DNA of 64,000 nucleotides from Dehalococcoidia bacterium (GCA_021462855.1 JAJTXQ010000036.1:1-64000); one strand, 5' to 3'. Counted from the first letter of the stretch, positions 1-9,842 are shown. Translations and numbers: made by a program. Notes: generated by a model from the sequence alone, not told the origin.

Positions 1-1
1 C

Positions 2-457
2 CCCGACAGCAACGAAACGGCCGGCGCGCCATGCCCGTTCACCGTGAGCGCCACCAACCCCGCGCTCGCCGACAGCGACGGCGACCGTGTGACCGACGGC
101 GCTGAGTGCATGCTGGCGTATGACCCGAACAACATCTCGGCCAAACCCACCACGACGGAATGCGGCCTGTCCACCGACGACGACAACGACGGCATCCTCG
201 CGTACCGCGAGTCCTGCTACTTCAGCACCGATCCCGCCGACCCCAACGGCGATGACGACGCGCTCGACGACGGCTGCGAGGTGGCATCGGTGAACGCGGA
301 CCAGTTGGTGAACGTGCTCGACCTGCAGCAGGTGGCGCAGAGCGTGCCACCATCCGGGATCGCCGGGTACATCGTCAACCTCGACATGAACCGCGACGGC
401 GCGATCAAGGTCATCGACCTTCAGTTCGTCGCGGCGCGCAGCGGGCCCTGCCCCTGA
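2..457 (+). CDS. C-terminal part of a secreted thrombospondin type-3 repeat / dockerin-like protein (5' end beyond window)
   Basis: Frame is open to the window edge; DSDGD/DDDNDG Ca-binding repeats; C-terminal VNVLDLQQVAQ...DMNRDGAIKVIDLQFVA dockerin-like pair; paralogous to the C-terminus of 3075-5255. Confidence 0.75.
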   Translation, partial: PDSNETAGAPCPFTVSATNPALADSDGDRVTDGAECMLAYDPNNISAKPTTTECGLSTDDDNDGILAYRESCYFSTDPADPNGDDDALDDGCEVASVNADQLVNVLDLQQVAQSVPPSGIAGYIVNLDMNRDGAIKVIDLQFVAARSGPCP

Positions 458-494
458 CCGGCGCCGCCGCCCGGCGGGTGCTACCCTGCGTGCC

Positions 495-1715
495 ATGCCG
501 AACCTCGCGGTGCGCGGCGGCGCGCCGCTCCGCACGAAGCCCTGGCCCGAATGGCCTCAGCACGACGACCGGGAGCGCCGCAACCTGGCGCGCGTGCTCG
601 AAAGCGGCAACTGGGGCGGCTTCCCCTCGCCCAACGTCATGGCTGCCGAGTTCGCCGAGCGCTTCGCCGCGCACCACGGCGCGAAGTACGGCATCTGCAC
701 CACGGGCGGCACCACGGCGCTCGAGGTCGCCCTCCGCGCCGCCGGCCTCGAGCGTGGCGACGAGGTGCTCGTGCCCGCGCTCACGTTCTACGCGACGGCG
801 TTCGCGGCGCTGGTCCAGGGCTTCAAGCCCGTCTTCGTCGACATCGATGACGGCTCGTGGTGCATGGACCCGGCGCAGATCGAGCGGCACATCACGCCCG
901 ACACGCGCGCGATCCTCCCCGTGCACCTCGGCTCGCGCATGGCGGACATGGACCGCATCACCGAGATCGCGCGCCGCCACGGCCTGCGCGTGATCGAGGA
1001 CTGCGCGCACATGCACGGCGGCGCCTGGCGAGGTCGCGGCGCCGGAAGCCTCGGCGACATCGGCTGCTTCAGCTTCCAGTCATCGAAGCTGATGACCTGC
1101 GGCGAGGGCGGCATCATGCTCACCAGCGACGACACGCTGGAGGAGCGCTGCCACGCCTACGTGAACTCCGGCCGCGTCAAGACGAGCGACCGCACCGCCG
1201 CCGAAGGCACGATGCTCGGCTGGAACTACCGCATGACGGAGTTCCAGGCGGCCGTGCTGCTCGCGCAGCTCGAGCGGCTGCCCGGGCAGGTGGCGCACCG
1301 CAACCGCACGATCGCGCACTTCGAACGCCGCATCGCCGAGATCGATGGCGTCAGCACGTTGCCGCACGATGAGCGCATGACGACGCGCTCCGGCTACGGC
1401 GTCATCCTCCGCTACGACGAGCGCGCCTGGCGCGACGTCTCGCGCGACCGCTTCGCCTGGGCGCTGCACAAGGAGGGCATGCGCCTGCACGGGGCGTTCT
1501 ACACGCCCGTCTACAGCAACGCGCTCTTCGCCTGGAAGGACGCGCCGATCGAGGTTGACTACTCCGGCGTGCGCTGCCCCGTCGCGGAGCGCGCCGCGAG
1601 CCGGGAGATGATCTGGCTCCCGCACGAGGTCTTCCTCGCCGGGGAGCGCGACATCGACGACCTCTGCGACGCGATCATCAAGCTGCGCGAGAACATCGAC
1701 GAACTGCAGGTGTAG
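495..1715 (+). CDS. DegT/DnrJ/EryC1/StrS family PLP-dependent aminotransferase
   Basis: 406 aa; TTGGTTALEVALRAAGLERGDEVLVPALTFYATAFAAL, FSFQSSKLMTCGEGG lysine motif. Confidence 0.9.
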   Translation: MPNLAVRGGAPLRTKPWPEWPQHDDRERRNLARVLESGNWGGFPSPNVMAAEFAERFAAHHGAKYGICTTGGTTALEVALRAAGLERGDEVLVPALTFYATAFAALVQGFKPVFVDIDDGSWCMDPAQIERHITPDTRAILPVHLGSRMADMDRITEIARRHGLRVIEDCAHMHGGAWRGRGAGSLGDIGCFSFQSSKLMTCGEGGIMLTSDDTLEERCHAYVNSGRVKTSDRTAAEGTMLGWNYRMTEFQAAVLLAQLERLPGQVAHRNRTIAHFERRIAEIDGVSTLPHDERMTTRSGYGVILRYDERAWRDVSRDRFAWALHKEGMRLHGAFYTPVYSNALFAWKDAPIEVDYSGVRCPVAERAASREMIWLPHEVFLAGERDIDDLCDAIIKLRENIDELQV

Positions 1716-1796
1716 GCACCCGGCCGCGCGCCGCCGCCGTCCGTCCGATACTCCTCCGGACGTCTGCTATCCTGCGGCTTTGAAGGCGGCCCACCG

Positions 1797-2993
1797 ATGA
1801 CGAACTGGCGCGAAAAAGAAGCGAAGTACTTCCTCCGCGCGGGCAAGCGCATGGACCTGCTCGCCGTCCGCGGCGAAGGCACGCGCATCTGGGACGAGCA
1901 CGGCCGCGAGTACCTCGACTTCTTCGGCGGCCCGGCGACGATCAGCCTCGGCCACTCGCATCCGGTCGTCGTCGACGCCCTCGTCGACCAGGCGAAGCAG
2001 CTGATCCACGTCTCGAACAGCTTTTACTCCATCCCGCAGCTGCAGCTCGCCGAGCTGCTGATCGAACACTCGTGCTTCGACCGCGTGTACTTCATGAACA
2101 GCGGCGCCGAAGCGAACGAGGGGGCGCTCAAGATCGCGCGGAAGTGGGGCAAGGAGAAGAAGAACGGCGCGTTCGAGATCATCTCCGCGGTCAACGCGTT
2201 CCACGGCCGCACGCTGCAGATGATCACGGCCGGCGGCACCGAGCGGTACAAGGCCCCGTTCTCGCCGCTGCCCGAGGGCTTCATCCACGTGCCGTTCAAC
2301 GACGCCGACGCGATCAGGCAGGCGACGACGCCGCGCACGGTCGCCGTCTTCCTGGAGCCGATCCAGGGCGAGGGCGGCATCAACGTCCCCGACGACGACT
2401 ACCTGAAGCGCGTGCGCGCCTGGTGCGACGAGCAGAACATCCTGCTGATCCTCGATGAGGTGCAGACGGGCTGCGGGCGCACGGGGGCGCTCTTTGCGTA
2501 TGAGCTCTTCGGCGTCGAGCCGGACATCGTTACGCTCGGCAAGGGGATCGGCAGCGGCGTGCCGCTGTCTGCGTTCCTGGTGAAGGAGCACGCCGCGGTG
2601 TTCACGCCGGGCGATCACGGCAGCACCTACGGCGGCGAGCCGCTCACCACCCGCGTCGGGTACGAGGTGATGAAGTACATCATTGACAACGATATCCCGG
2701 GACAGGTCGCGCAGAAGGCGAAGGCCGTCGAGCGCCGCCTCCACTCGCTCATGGATCGCTGCCCGCATGTCACCGAAGTGCGCGGCAAGGGGCTGATGTG
2801 GGCCGTGCAGTTCAGCGGCGACATCGGCGAGCGCGTGACGAACGACGCGCTCGCGGCCGGCCTCATCGTCAACAACGTGCGGCCGAACGCCGTGCGCCTC
2901 GCGCCGCCGCTGACGATCAGCGATGACGATCTCGAGCACGGCCTGACCATCCTCGAGCACGTCATCGAGGACGCCATCGGCGCTTCGAAGTAG
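1797..2993 (+). CDS. Class III PLP aminotransferase (aspartate aminotransferase family / GabT-ArgD-like)
   Basis: NSGAEANEGALKIARKWG, ILDEVQTGCGRTG, TLGKGIGSGVPLSAFLV. Confidence 0.9.
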   Translation: MTNWREKEAKYFLRAGKRMDLLAVRGEGTRIWDEHGREYLDFFGGPATISLGHSHPVVVDALVDQAKQLIHVSNSFYSIPQLQLAELLIEHSCFDRVYFMNSGAEANEGALKIARKWGKEKKNGAFEIISAVNAFHGRTLQMITAGGTERYKAPFSPLPEGFIHVPFNDADAIRQATTPRTVAVFLEPIQGEGGINVPDDDYLKRVRAWCDEQNILLILDEVQTGCGRTGALFAYELFGVEPDIVTLGKGIGSGVPLSAFLVKEHAAVFTPGDHGSTYGGEPLTTRVGYEVMKYIIDNDIPGQVAQKAKAVERRLHSLMDRCPHVTEVRGKGLMWAVQFSGDIGERVTNDALAAGLIVNNVRPNAVRLAPPLTISDDDLEHGLTILEHVIEDAIGASK

Positions 2994-3074
2994 TTCGCTC
3001 ACGTGCAACCGGCCGCCGCGCGCCACTGGCCGTGCTATCCTCGTTCCGTCCCCGTCGTTTGAGATCGAGGTTAC

Positions 3075-5255
3075 GTGCGCGTCGCGCTCTTCCTCCTCGC
3101 GGTCCTGACCGCCGGCTTCACCATGCTCGCGCCCCCGCGTCCCGAGGGCGCGCGCGCCGATAGCCAGCCCTTCCTTGCCGACGCCGGCCCGGTGATCGTC
3201 GCTGACCGCATCATCTGCTCGCTCGCCAACGCCGACGCCGCCACGTCACGCATCACCGGCCAGGACGGCGGCATTTCGGTCGAGGTCGATGGCACGAGCT
3301 ACTGGTTCTTCGCGGACACGCTGTACGACCTGCCGGGCGGCACATACATGATCTCGAACGACGTCGCCGTCTCGACGGACGCCGACGCGTCGGACTGCGT
3401 GTCGATGACGCACAAGTCCACCGCCGCCGAAGCCGTCCCGCTGCTCGAAGCGCTGCCCGAAGAGCTTGGCGCGTGGCCGAACGGCGTCGTCGCATCCTCG
3501 GCCGGGACGGTGCACTTCTACATCAGTTCGCACCGCGAGGGCCCGGCATGGTACATCCGCGGCATCGGCCTCGGCCGCGTCGACATGGCGTCGCTCGAGG
3601 CGACGCGGGTGCACGACATCATGTTCGACGCCGCCGACTTCGGCGATGAACCGATCGGCGCGCCGGGCATCGTCGTCCAGGGCGAGACCGCCTACCTGTA
3701 CATCCACACCGCGCCGGGCCGCGTGCTCCTCGCCCGCGTCGCGCTCACCGCGATCGAGGACAAGGCGGCCTACGAATTCTGGGATGGCGTGTCGTGGTCG
3801 GCCGACCCGCGCGACGCGCAGGCGCTCTGGACGGACGCCGGCGGATTCAACGGCGTCTCCGTCCGCTGGAGCGAGCCGCTCGGGAAGTGGCTGGCCATCT
3901 ACAATGGCGACCTCACGCGCAAGGTCCGCGTCCGCACCGCGGACGCCTTCACCGGACCGTGGAGCCGCGAGTACCAGTGGCTCGACTGCGCGCGCTACAT
4001 CGCGCCGTGGTCGTTCCCGATGTGCTACTCACCGATCTTCCACCCGCAGTACGACCGCGACGGCGGCCGCACGATGACCGTCACGCTATCCAGCACCGAG
4101 CCGTACGAGGTCGCCGTGCACGAGGTGCGGCTCGGCGTGGCCGTGTACCAGTGGCGCGGGTCCAGCGGGGCCGCGAGATACGAATCGGCGGACCCCGGCG
4201 CCGGCTGGACGCGCGAGGGCATCGCGTTCTACGCGTCCGATACGCCCATTGCGGGGTACGCGGCCGTGCGGCGCTGGACCAACGCCTCGGGGGAGTATCT
4301 CTACGCCGTATACTCGCCCGGATTCGGCTGGACCGATGGCGGCGTCGCGTTCTGGACGCCCGGCAAGAAGTCGCCGCCTGGCGCCAACCTCGATTTCGAC
4401 CCGGTGTACCGCTGGGAACGCGGGGCCGAACGCGTGTACTCGCCGATGCCCGGTCTCGACGCGCTCGGCTACACGCGCGGACCCGCCGCGTGGTACGGCA
4501 TGTGCGGCGACACCGACCTCGACGCCGCGAGCGACTGCGCCGAGGCGTGGACCGGCACCGACCCGCTGTTGCCCGACACCGACGGCGACGGATTCCTCGA
4601 CCGGCCGGCGTCCACCAGCAACCCGAACTTTATGCCGGCGACAGACAACTGTCCGACCGTGCCGAACCCCGACCAGGCGAACAACGATGCCGAACCGATC
4701 CGTGGCGGCGACACCGGCATGCAGGACTGGACCCACCCTGCCGCCGACAACCTGGGCGACGCGTGCGACGACGACCTCGATAACGACGGCCTGTCGAACG
4801 ACGACGAAGCCGCGCGCGGCACCGACGAGCGCAAGCGCGACACGGACGGCGACACGTGGAGCGACCGGATCGAGACCCTGTGCGGCGCCGACCCGCTCTC
4901 GTCCGCGAACCGCCCGTCAGGCGCTGATGGCGACGGCGACCTCATCTCCGACGCCTGCGAAACGGCGATCGGCTCGCGGCCGACACAGCCCGACAGCGAC
5001 AACGACACGCTCAGCGACCTCATCGAGGCGCGCTGGGGCAGCGACCCGCTGAGCAACGACAGCGACGGCGACGGCGTGCGCGACCAGTGCGAGGTCGCAT
5101 CCGTGAACGTCGATACCTCCGTCAACGTCATCGACCTGCAACAGATCGCCATGCGCAACCTCGACCACAGCGAGGCGCCCGCCGACATCAACCGCGACAA
5201 CGCGGTGAACACGACGGACCTGTACATCTCCGCGACCAAGATCGCTGTCTGCTGA
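3075..5255 (+). CDS. Secreted protein: signal peptide, DUF4185-like beta-propeller, thrombospondin type-3 repeats, dockerin-like C-terminus
   Basis: N-terminal MRVALFLLAVLTAGFTML signal; FADTLYDLPGG...NDVAVSTD DUF4185-like segment; DTDGDGFLD/DNDGLSNDDEA repeats; C-terminal VNVIDLQQIAMR...DINRDNAVNTTDL. Confidence 0.75.
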   Translation: MRVALFLLAVLTAGFTMLAPPRPEGARADSQPFLADAGPVIVADRIICSLANADAATSRITGQDGGISVEVDGTSYWFFADTLYDLPGGTYMISNDVAVSTDADASDCVSMTHKSTAAEAVPLLEALPEELGAWPNGVVASSAGTVHFYISSHREGPAWYIRGIGLGRVDMASLEATRVHDIMFDAADFGDEPIGAPGIVVQGETAYLYIHTAPGRVLLARVALTAIEDKAAYEFWDGVSWSADPRDAQALWTDAGGFNGVSVRWSEPLGKWLAIYNGDLTRKVRVRTADAFTGPWSREYQWLDCARYIAPWSFPMCYSPIFHPQYDRDGGRTMTVTLSSTEPYEVAVHEVRLGVAVYQWRGSSGAARYESADPGAGWTREGIAFYASDTPIAGYAAVRRWTNASGEYLYAVYSPGFGWTDGGVAFWTPGKKSPPGANLDFDPVYRWERGAERVYSPMPGLDALGYTRGPAAWYGMCGDTDLDAASDCAEAWTGTDPLLPDTDGDGFLDRPASTSNPNFMPATDNCPTVPNPDQANNDAEPIRGGDTGMQDWTHPAADNLGDACDDDLDNDGLSNDDEAARGTDERKRDTDGDTWSDRIETLCGADPLSSANRPSGADGDGDLISDACETAIGSRPTQPDSDNDTLSDLIEARWGSDPLSNDSDGDGVRDQCEVASVNVDTSVNVIDLQQIAMRNLDHSEAPADINRDNAVNTTDLYISATKIAVC

Positions 5256-5305
5256 GCCCACGCGCGCGGCTTGCGCGCGCCGGGCCGCCGGCCTACCGTG
5301 CCCGC

Positions 5306-5403
5306 GGGAGTGGATGGGTCCCGGTGGGTTCCACGGTCTTCAAAACCGTTGCGATGGCGCCTTCGCGTCGTCGGGAGGGTTCGACTCCCTCGCACTCCCG
5401 CCA
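5306..5403 (+). tRNA. selC: tRNA-Sec (anticodon TCA)
   Basis: 98 nt; acceptor GGGAGTGG/GCACTCCC-G-CCA (CCA encoded); anticodon arm ACGGT-CTTCAAA-ACCGT; long variable arm CGATGGCG-CCTT-CGCGTCGTCG; T arm GAGGG-TTCGACT-CCCTC; closely resembles the E. coli selC layout. Confidence 0.93.
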
Positions 5404-5773
5404 GCAGGAGTCTACTGGGGCGTGGCGGAGGCACATGCCGAGCCATCAGGGGGGAACCCGGAGTGCGCTGGTTCGCCACCCGGGCTCGGTGATGGTTGGT
5501 GTCGCCGGCCGTCTCCCTGGCAACGCTCGTCGTAGATCCTGGGTCGGTGGCAGAGGGGCCCGCGCGCGCCTCACGAGCCGCTCTCATGTTCGGCGCGGCC
5601 GGTGTCGTGACGGTGTCGTCCGTCCTCTCCAACTCGGTGACAGGCTCGCCGACTGCGATGGACGCCCTCGGGCGCCCCGATACGGCCGCCGAAGCCGTTG
5701 CCATGGCGCCGCCTTCGCGTCAGGCCGGAGACACGCCCCAGCCGCCGCACCTGACGGCCGCGCGGGCGACAAG

Positions 5774-5797
5774 AAAGCCACGCCGCTGCGTGGCTTT
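5774..5797. terminator. Perfect stem-loop, probable bidirectional terminator between selC and yceI-like gene
   Basis: AAAGCCACGC-CGCT-GCGTGGCTTT, 10-bp perfect arms. Confidence 0.75.
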
Positions 5798-5818
5798 CGA
5801 CATGGGCTGGCCGGGCCC

Positions 5819-6382
5819 CTACGCCGCCTGGCGCACCGCGGCGATGTTCAGCGTGATCTTCACCGCGTCGCTCACGACGACACCGCCGGCTTCGATCACG
5901 CCGTTCCAGTTCACGCCGAAGTCGCGCCGGTTGATCTTCGCGGTCGCGGTGAAACCGGCGCGGTCGTTGCCGTAGGCGTCGATCCCGCGGCCATCGAACT
6001 CGACATCGAGCGTCACCGGGCGCGTGACGTCGCGGATCGTCAGGTCGCCGGCCAGCTTCCAGTCATCGCCGTCGCGCCGGATCTTCGTGCTGCGGAACGT
6101 CATCCGCGGGTAGCGCTCGACGTTGAAGAAGTCGTCCGACCGCAGGTGCGCGTCCCGCTGTTCGGCGCCGGTGTCGACGCTCGCGACGTCGATCGACGCT
6201 TCGATGCGCGAGCGCTCCGGCGCCGCTTCATCGATCTCGAAGCTCCCCTCGACCGCGCCGAAGCGGCCCTTCACGGTCGACACCATCATGTGCTTGACCG
6301 CGAACTCGACGCTCGAGTGCGCCGCATCGATGTTCCACGCGCTCGTGGCGTTCTGCGTGCCGCTGCTGGTTGCGGTGGTCAT
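5819..6382 (-). CDS. YceI family protein
   Basis: WNIDAAHSSVEFAVKHMMVSTVKGRFGAVEGSFEID, typical YceI N-terminus. Confidence 0.92.
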   Translation of the reverse strand: MTTATSSGTQNATSAWNIDAAHSSVEFAVKHMMVSTVKGRFGAVEGSFEIDEAAPERSRIEASIDVASVDTGAEQRDAHLRSDDFFNVERYPRMTFRSTKIRRDGDDWKLAGDLTIRDVTRPVTLDVEFDGRGIDAYGNDRAGFTATAKINRRDFGVNWNGVIEAGGVVVSDAVKITLNIAAVRQAA

Positions 6383-6463
6383 GGCCCGGTACTCCCTTGC
6401 TGCTGCTCCCTGCCTTCCCGTGAGGCAGTTACCATTCGTAAGTGACTATACGGGTATTAGCTT

Positions 6464-6844
6464 ATGGTTGTCAAGGGCCTTACGATGGGTAATAATCAGG
6501 GCATGGATGACGAGCCGCTCGCGCCCTTCTGTGCCGAGTACCACCACGCCGTCGAGGTCATCGGTGGGCGCTGGACCGGCGCCATCGTCCGCGCGATGCT
6601 CTCCGGCCTGACGCGCTTCAGCGACATCACCCACGCGATCCCCGGCCTCAGCGACCGCATGCTCTCCGAGCGCCTGAAGGCGCTCGAGGCCGAGAGCATC
6701 GTCGAGCGTTGTGTCGCGCCGACGACGCCCGTGCGCATCGACTACCGGCTGACAGAAAAGGGCCGCGCCCTCGGCGCCGTCGTCAACGCCGTCACCGCCT
6801 GGGCGGAGGAGTATCCGCGGGCCACGGAAGCGCGCGCGGGCTAG
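6464..6844 (+). CDS. HxlR family winged-helix transcriptional regulator
   Basis: VIGGRWTGAIVRAMLSGLTRFSDITHAIPGLSDRMLSERLKALEAESIVER; divergent from yceI-like gene; start may be internal (6485 or 6503). Confidence 0.9.
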   Translation: MVVKGLTMGNNQGMDDEPLAPFCAEYHHAVEVIGGRWTGAIVRAMLSGLTRFSDITHAIPGLSDRMLSERLKALEAESIVERCVAPTTPVRIDYRLTEKGRALGAVVNAVTAWAEEYPRATEARAG

Positions 6845-6851
6845 CTGCCCG

Positions 6852-8414
6852 CTAGGGTCGCATGCCGCGGGCGATCGGGCCGCGCGGCGACGACTCGATG
6901 ATCTCGTACGCGCGGCGCGCGAACTCCACCAGCAGCGGCCGCGTGTCGCGCGGGTCGATGATCTCCTCGATCCCGAACACCTCCGCGGTCAGGATCGGGT
7001 CGCGCAGCGACGCGAGGTTCGCCTCGAGCTCGGCGCGCAGCTTGTCGGGGTCATCGGCGGCCTGGAGCTGCCGCTTGTACGCCGCCTCAACGCCGCCCTC
7101 GATCGGCAGCGAGCCCCACTCGGCCGAAGGCCACGCGTAGCGCGTGTTCGCGCGCGTGTGGTTCGTGTGCCCGGCGCCCGCGACGCCGAACGTCTTGCGG
7201 ATGATGATCGCGCACCACGGCGTCGTCGCCTGGTACACCGCGGCGAGCGCGCGCACGCCCTTGCGGATCGTCCCCTGCTCCTCCGCCACGATGCCGACCA
7301 GGAACCCCGGGTTGTCGACGAGGTTCACGACCGGCAGGTGGAACGTGTCGCACAGGTCGACGAAGCGTGTCATCTTCTCGGCGGCCGCGGCATCGATGGC
7401 GCCGGCGGCGAACAGCGGGTCATTCGCCATCACGCCGAGCGGGATGCCATCGACGCGCGCGAGCCCGGTGATCAGCGCCGGTCCATAGTGCCGTCCCATC
7501 TCGAAGAACGAATCGATGTCGAACACGAGCTCGATGATCTCGCGCATGTCGTACGGGCGGCGGCGGTCGCGCGGGACGATCGACAGCAGCGCCTCCTCCC
7601 GCCTCCCCGGGTCGTCATCGGGGTCGACGAGCGGCGGCGCCTCCCAGACCGACGACGGCAGGTACGACAGGAAGCGCCGGACATGCTCGAACGCCTCGGC
7701 CTCCGACTCCACCTCGTTGTCGACCGCGCCGCTCGCGTGCGCCTGGATGTGCGAGCCGCCGAGTTCCTCCTTGTCGACCTCGCGCCCGAACGCGCGGTAG
7801 ACGACAGGCGGCCCGGCGACGAACAGCTGGCTCGCCCCGCGCACCATCACCGAGAAGTGCGACGCGGCGACGCGCGCGGCGCCGAGCCCAGCGACCGGAC
7901 CGAGCGCCGCCGCAACGACCGGCACCTGCGAGAGCAGCGCCACCGAGACGTCCCAGTCCGGGTTGAACGGCACGTAGGAGCGGCGGAGCGCCGCATTCGT
8001 CTTCACGCTGCCGCCGCCGCCCGTGCCATCGACCAGCCGCACGACGGGGATGCGCAGCTCGCGCGCGGTGCGTTCGCTCCACCCCATCTTGTTGCCGACC
8101 GCGCCGTCGGCCGCGCCGCCGCGCACGGTGAAGTCGTCGGCGCCGATGACGATCGGGCGGCCGTCGATCGTGCCGCGCCCCGTCACGAAGTTCGATGGCG
8201 TGAGGCCGCGCAGCTTGCCGTCGTCGTCGTACTCGACGCGGCCGGCGATCGTGCCCGCCTCGCGGAATGAGCCGTCATCGAGCAGCGCGTCGATGCGCTC
8301 GCGGACGGGCATGCGCCCGGCCGCGACGTGGCGCGCGACGCGCTCCTCGCCGCCCATCTGCCGCGCGAGCGCGCGCCGACGCGCGATCTCCTCGAGCTCT
8401 GGCTCCCACGTCAT
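6852..8414 (-). CDS. Acyl-CoA carboxylase, carboxyltransferase subunit (propionyl-/methylcrotonyl-CoA carboxylase beta-like)
   Basis: MTWEPELEEIARRRALARQMGG start at 8414; RERIDALLDDGSFREAG, DDFTVRGG, MARGASQLF-like region, KTFGVAGAGHTNH. Confidence 0.9.
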   Translation of the reverse strand: MTWEPELEEIARRRALARQMGGEERVARHVAAGRMPVRERIDALLDDGSFREAGTIAGRVEYDDDGKLRGLTPSNFVTGRGTIDGRPIVIGADDFTVRGGAADGAVGNKMGWSERTARELRIPVVRLVDGTGGGGSVKTNAALRRSYVPFNPDWDVSVALLSQVPVVAAALGPVAGLGAARVAASHFSVMVRGASQLFVAGPPVVYRAFGREVDKEELGGSHIQAHASGAVDNEVESEAEAFEHVRRFLSYLPSSVWEAPPLVDPDDDPGRREEALLSIVPRDRRRPYDMREIIELVFDIDSFFEMGRHYGPALITGLARVDGIPLGVMANDPLFAAGAIDAAAAEKMTRFVDLCDTFHLPVVNLVDNPGFLVGIVAEEQGTIRKGVRALAAVYQATTPWCAIIIRKTFGVAGAGHTNHTRANTRYAWPSAEWGSLPIEGGVEAAYKRQLQAADDPDKLRAELEANLASLRDPILTAEVFGIEEIIDPRDTRPLLVEFARRAYEIIESSPRGPIARGMRP

Positions 8415-8484
8415 CGCGCCGCCAGTGTAACGCCGCGGGCCAGCGCCCGCCGCCGCTGCGCAGCACAACGGCGATCCGCAAGCG

Positions 8485-8859
8485 TCAACGGCGGGAGGCG
8501 TCGAACTGCGCCACCAGCGCAGCCGGCGCGACGCAGCGCCACGCGTCTTCGATGAGGCCTGCGAGCATCTTCCAGTCCTGCCGCACGTCGACGTACACGC
8601 CGAGCCACCCGCGGTGCCCGACGTACGGCGGCGAGAAGAACCGCTCCGGCGCCATATCGACCAGCGCACGCTGCGCGCCGTCTGGCGCGGCGCACCAGAA
8701 CGCCACGCGGTCGTCGTGGTGGTGATTGCTGTACACGGCAAAGAGCTTCTTGTCGCGCAAGAACCACGCCGGCTCGCCGTGGCTCGGTCGCTCGGTCGCC
8801 TCCGGCATGGCCATGCAGAGCGCGCGCAGGCGCGGCAACGGGTCGGCGCGTCGTGGCAT
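8485..8859 (-). CDS. MmcQ/YjbR family protein
   Basis: LCMAMPEATERPSHGEPAWFLRDKKLFAVY...PYVGHRGWLGVYVD; start taken at 8859. Confidence 0.85.
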   Translation of the reverse strand: MPRRADPLPRLRALCMAMPEATERPSHGEPAWFLRDKKLFAVYSNHHHDDRVAFWCAAPDGAQRALVDMAPERFFSPPYVGHRGWLGVYVDVRQDWKMLAGLIEDAWRCVAPAALVAQFDASRR

Positions 8860-8929
8860 GGCAGCGATCCTAGCACGGACGCTGCGTCCGCGTCGCTCCT
8901 CCGCTAGCATGAGGCGAAGGAGGGGCGAC

Positions 8930-9424
8930 ATGCGCGTGCTGATCGCGGCCTCATCGAAGTACGGCGCGACGCGCGAGATCGCCGAGCGCATCGCGGACAC
9001 CATCGCCGCGGAGGGGCTCGCTACATCGGTCATCGAGCCGGGCCCCGCGCCCGGGATCGGCGCGTTTGACGCGGCCATCCTCGGCAGCGCCGTGTACATG
9101 GGCCACTGGATGAAGCCGATGCGCGAGTTCGTCGAGCGGCACGCGGAGGCGCTTGCGCAACGCCCCGCGTGGTTGTTCTCCAGCGGGCCGGTCGGCGACC
9201 CACCGAAACCGGCCGAGGAGGACGTCGACGTCTCGGATATCGAGGCGCTGGTGCACCCCCGCGGACACCGCGTGTTCACCGGCCGCCTGGCGCGGAAGGA
9301 CATGGGGTTCGCCGACCGCGCCATCGCCACGGCGCTTCGCGCGCCGGACGGCGACTTCCGAGACTGGGCGGCGATCGAGGCATGGGCGCGCGAGATCGCC
9401 GCGGCGTTGCGGCGGTCCAGCTGA
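8930..9424 (+). CDS. Flavodoxin-domain protein (HemG-like)
   Basis: MRVLIAASSKYGATREIAERIADTIAAEG; AAILGSAVYMGHWMKPMREFVERH. Confidence 0.85.
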   Translation: MRVLIAASSKYGATREIAERIADTIAAEGLATSVIEPGPAPGIGAFDAAILGSAVYMGHWMKPMREFVERHAEALAQRPAWLFSSGPVGDPPKPAEEDVDVSDIEALVHPRGHRVFTGRLARKDMGFADRAIATALRAPDGDFRDWAAIEAWAREIAAALRRSS

Positions 9425-9476
9425 CGCACGCGTCCGCGACACAGCATCGCGCAGATCCCGGGGAGGAGCGACCGCC

Positions 9477-9842
9477 ATGCGCATCACAGATCCGGCCGAC
9501 CTATCGCAGCGCTTCGCGGAGTACATGCACGCCGGCGACATCGACGCCGTAATGAGCCTGTACGAGGACGGGGCCGTCATGCCTGACAACTTCGGCGTCA
9601 ATCAGAGCGGCGCGGCGACGATCCGCGCGAACATGGCGCCATTCGCGCAGGCGCGGCCCGACATCCGCTGCGACGTCACGAAGGTGATCATCGCCGGCGA
9701 CATCGCGCTCGTGCACAACCGCTGGTCGATGTCCGGCGCCTCGGGCTACGCCATCGAGGTCGCGCGAAAACAGGCCGATGGCACGTGGCGCTACGTCATC
9801 GACGACCCGTTCAACCAGCTCGTCCCCGACAACATCGTGTAG
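9477..9842 (+). CDS. SnoaL-like / NTF2-fold protein
   Basis: YMHAGDIDAVMSLYEDGAVMPDNFG...GTWRYVIDDPF. Confidence 0.75.
   Translation: MRITDPADLSQRFAEYMHAGDIDAVMSLYEDGAVMPDNFGVNQSGAATIRANMAPFAQARPDIRCDVTKVIIAGDIALVHNRWSMSGASGYAIEVARKQADGTWRYVIDDPFNQLVPDNIV

Noticed and set aside
4469-5704. 411-aa minus-strand ORF spanning the tRNA-Sec locus
   Set aside because: Covers the antisense of a tRNA and of a well-supported CDS; composition not protein-like.
5404-5773. Possible tmRNA, SRP RNA or RNase P RNA after selC
   Set aside because: No tmRNA tRNA-like end or tag, no SRP GGAA-tetraloop motif region, no RNase P conserved cores found by eye.
5496-5975. 159-aa ORF downstream of selC
   Set aside because: Crosses the perfect terminator stem at 5774-5797 and runs into the antisense of yceI; no family resemblance.
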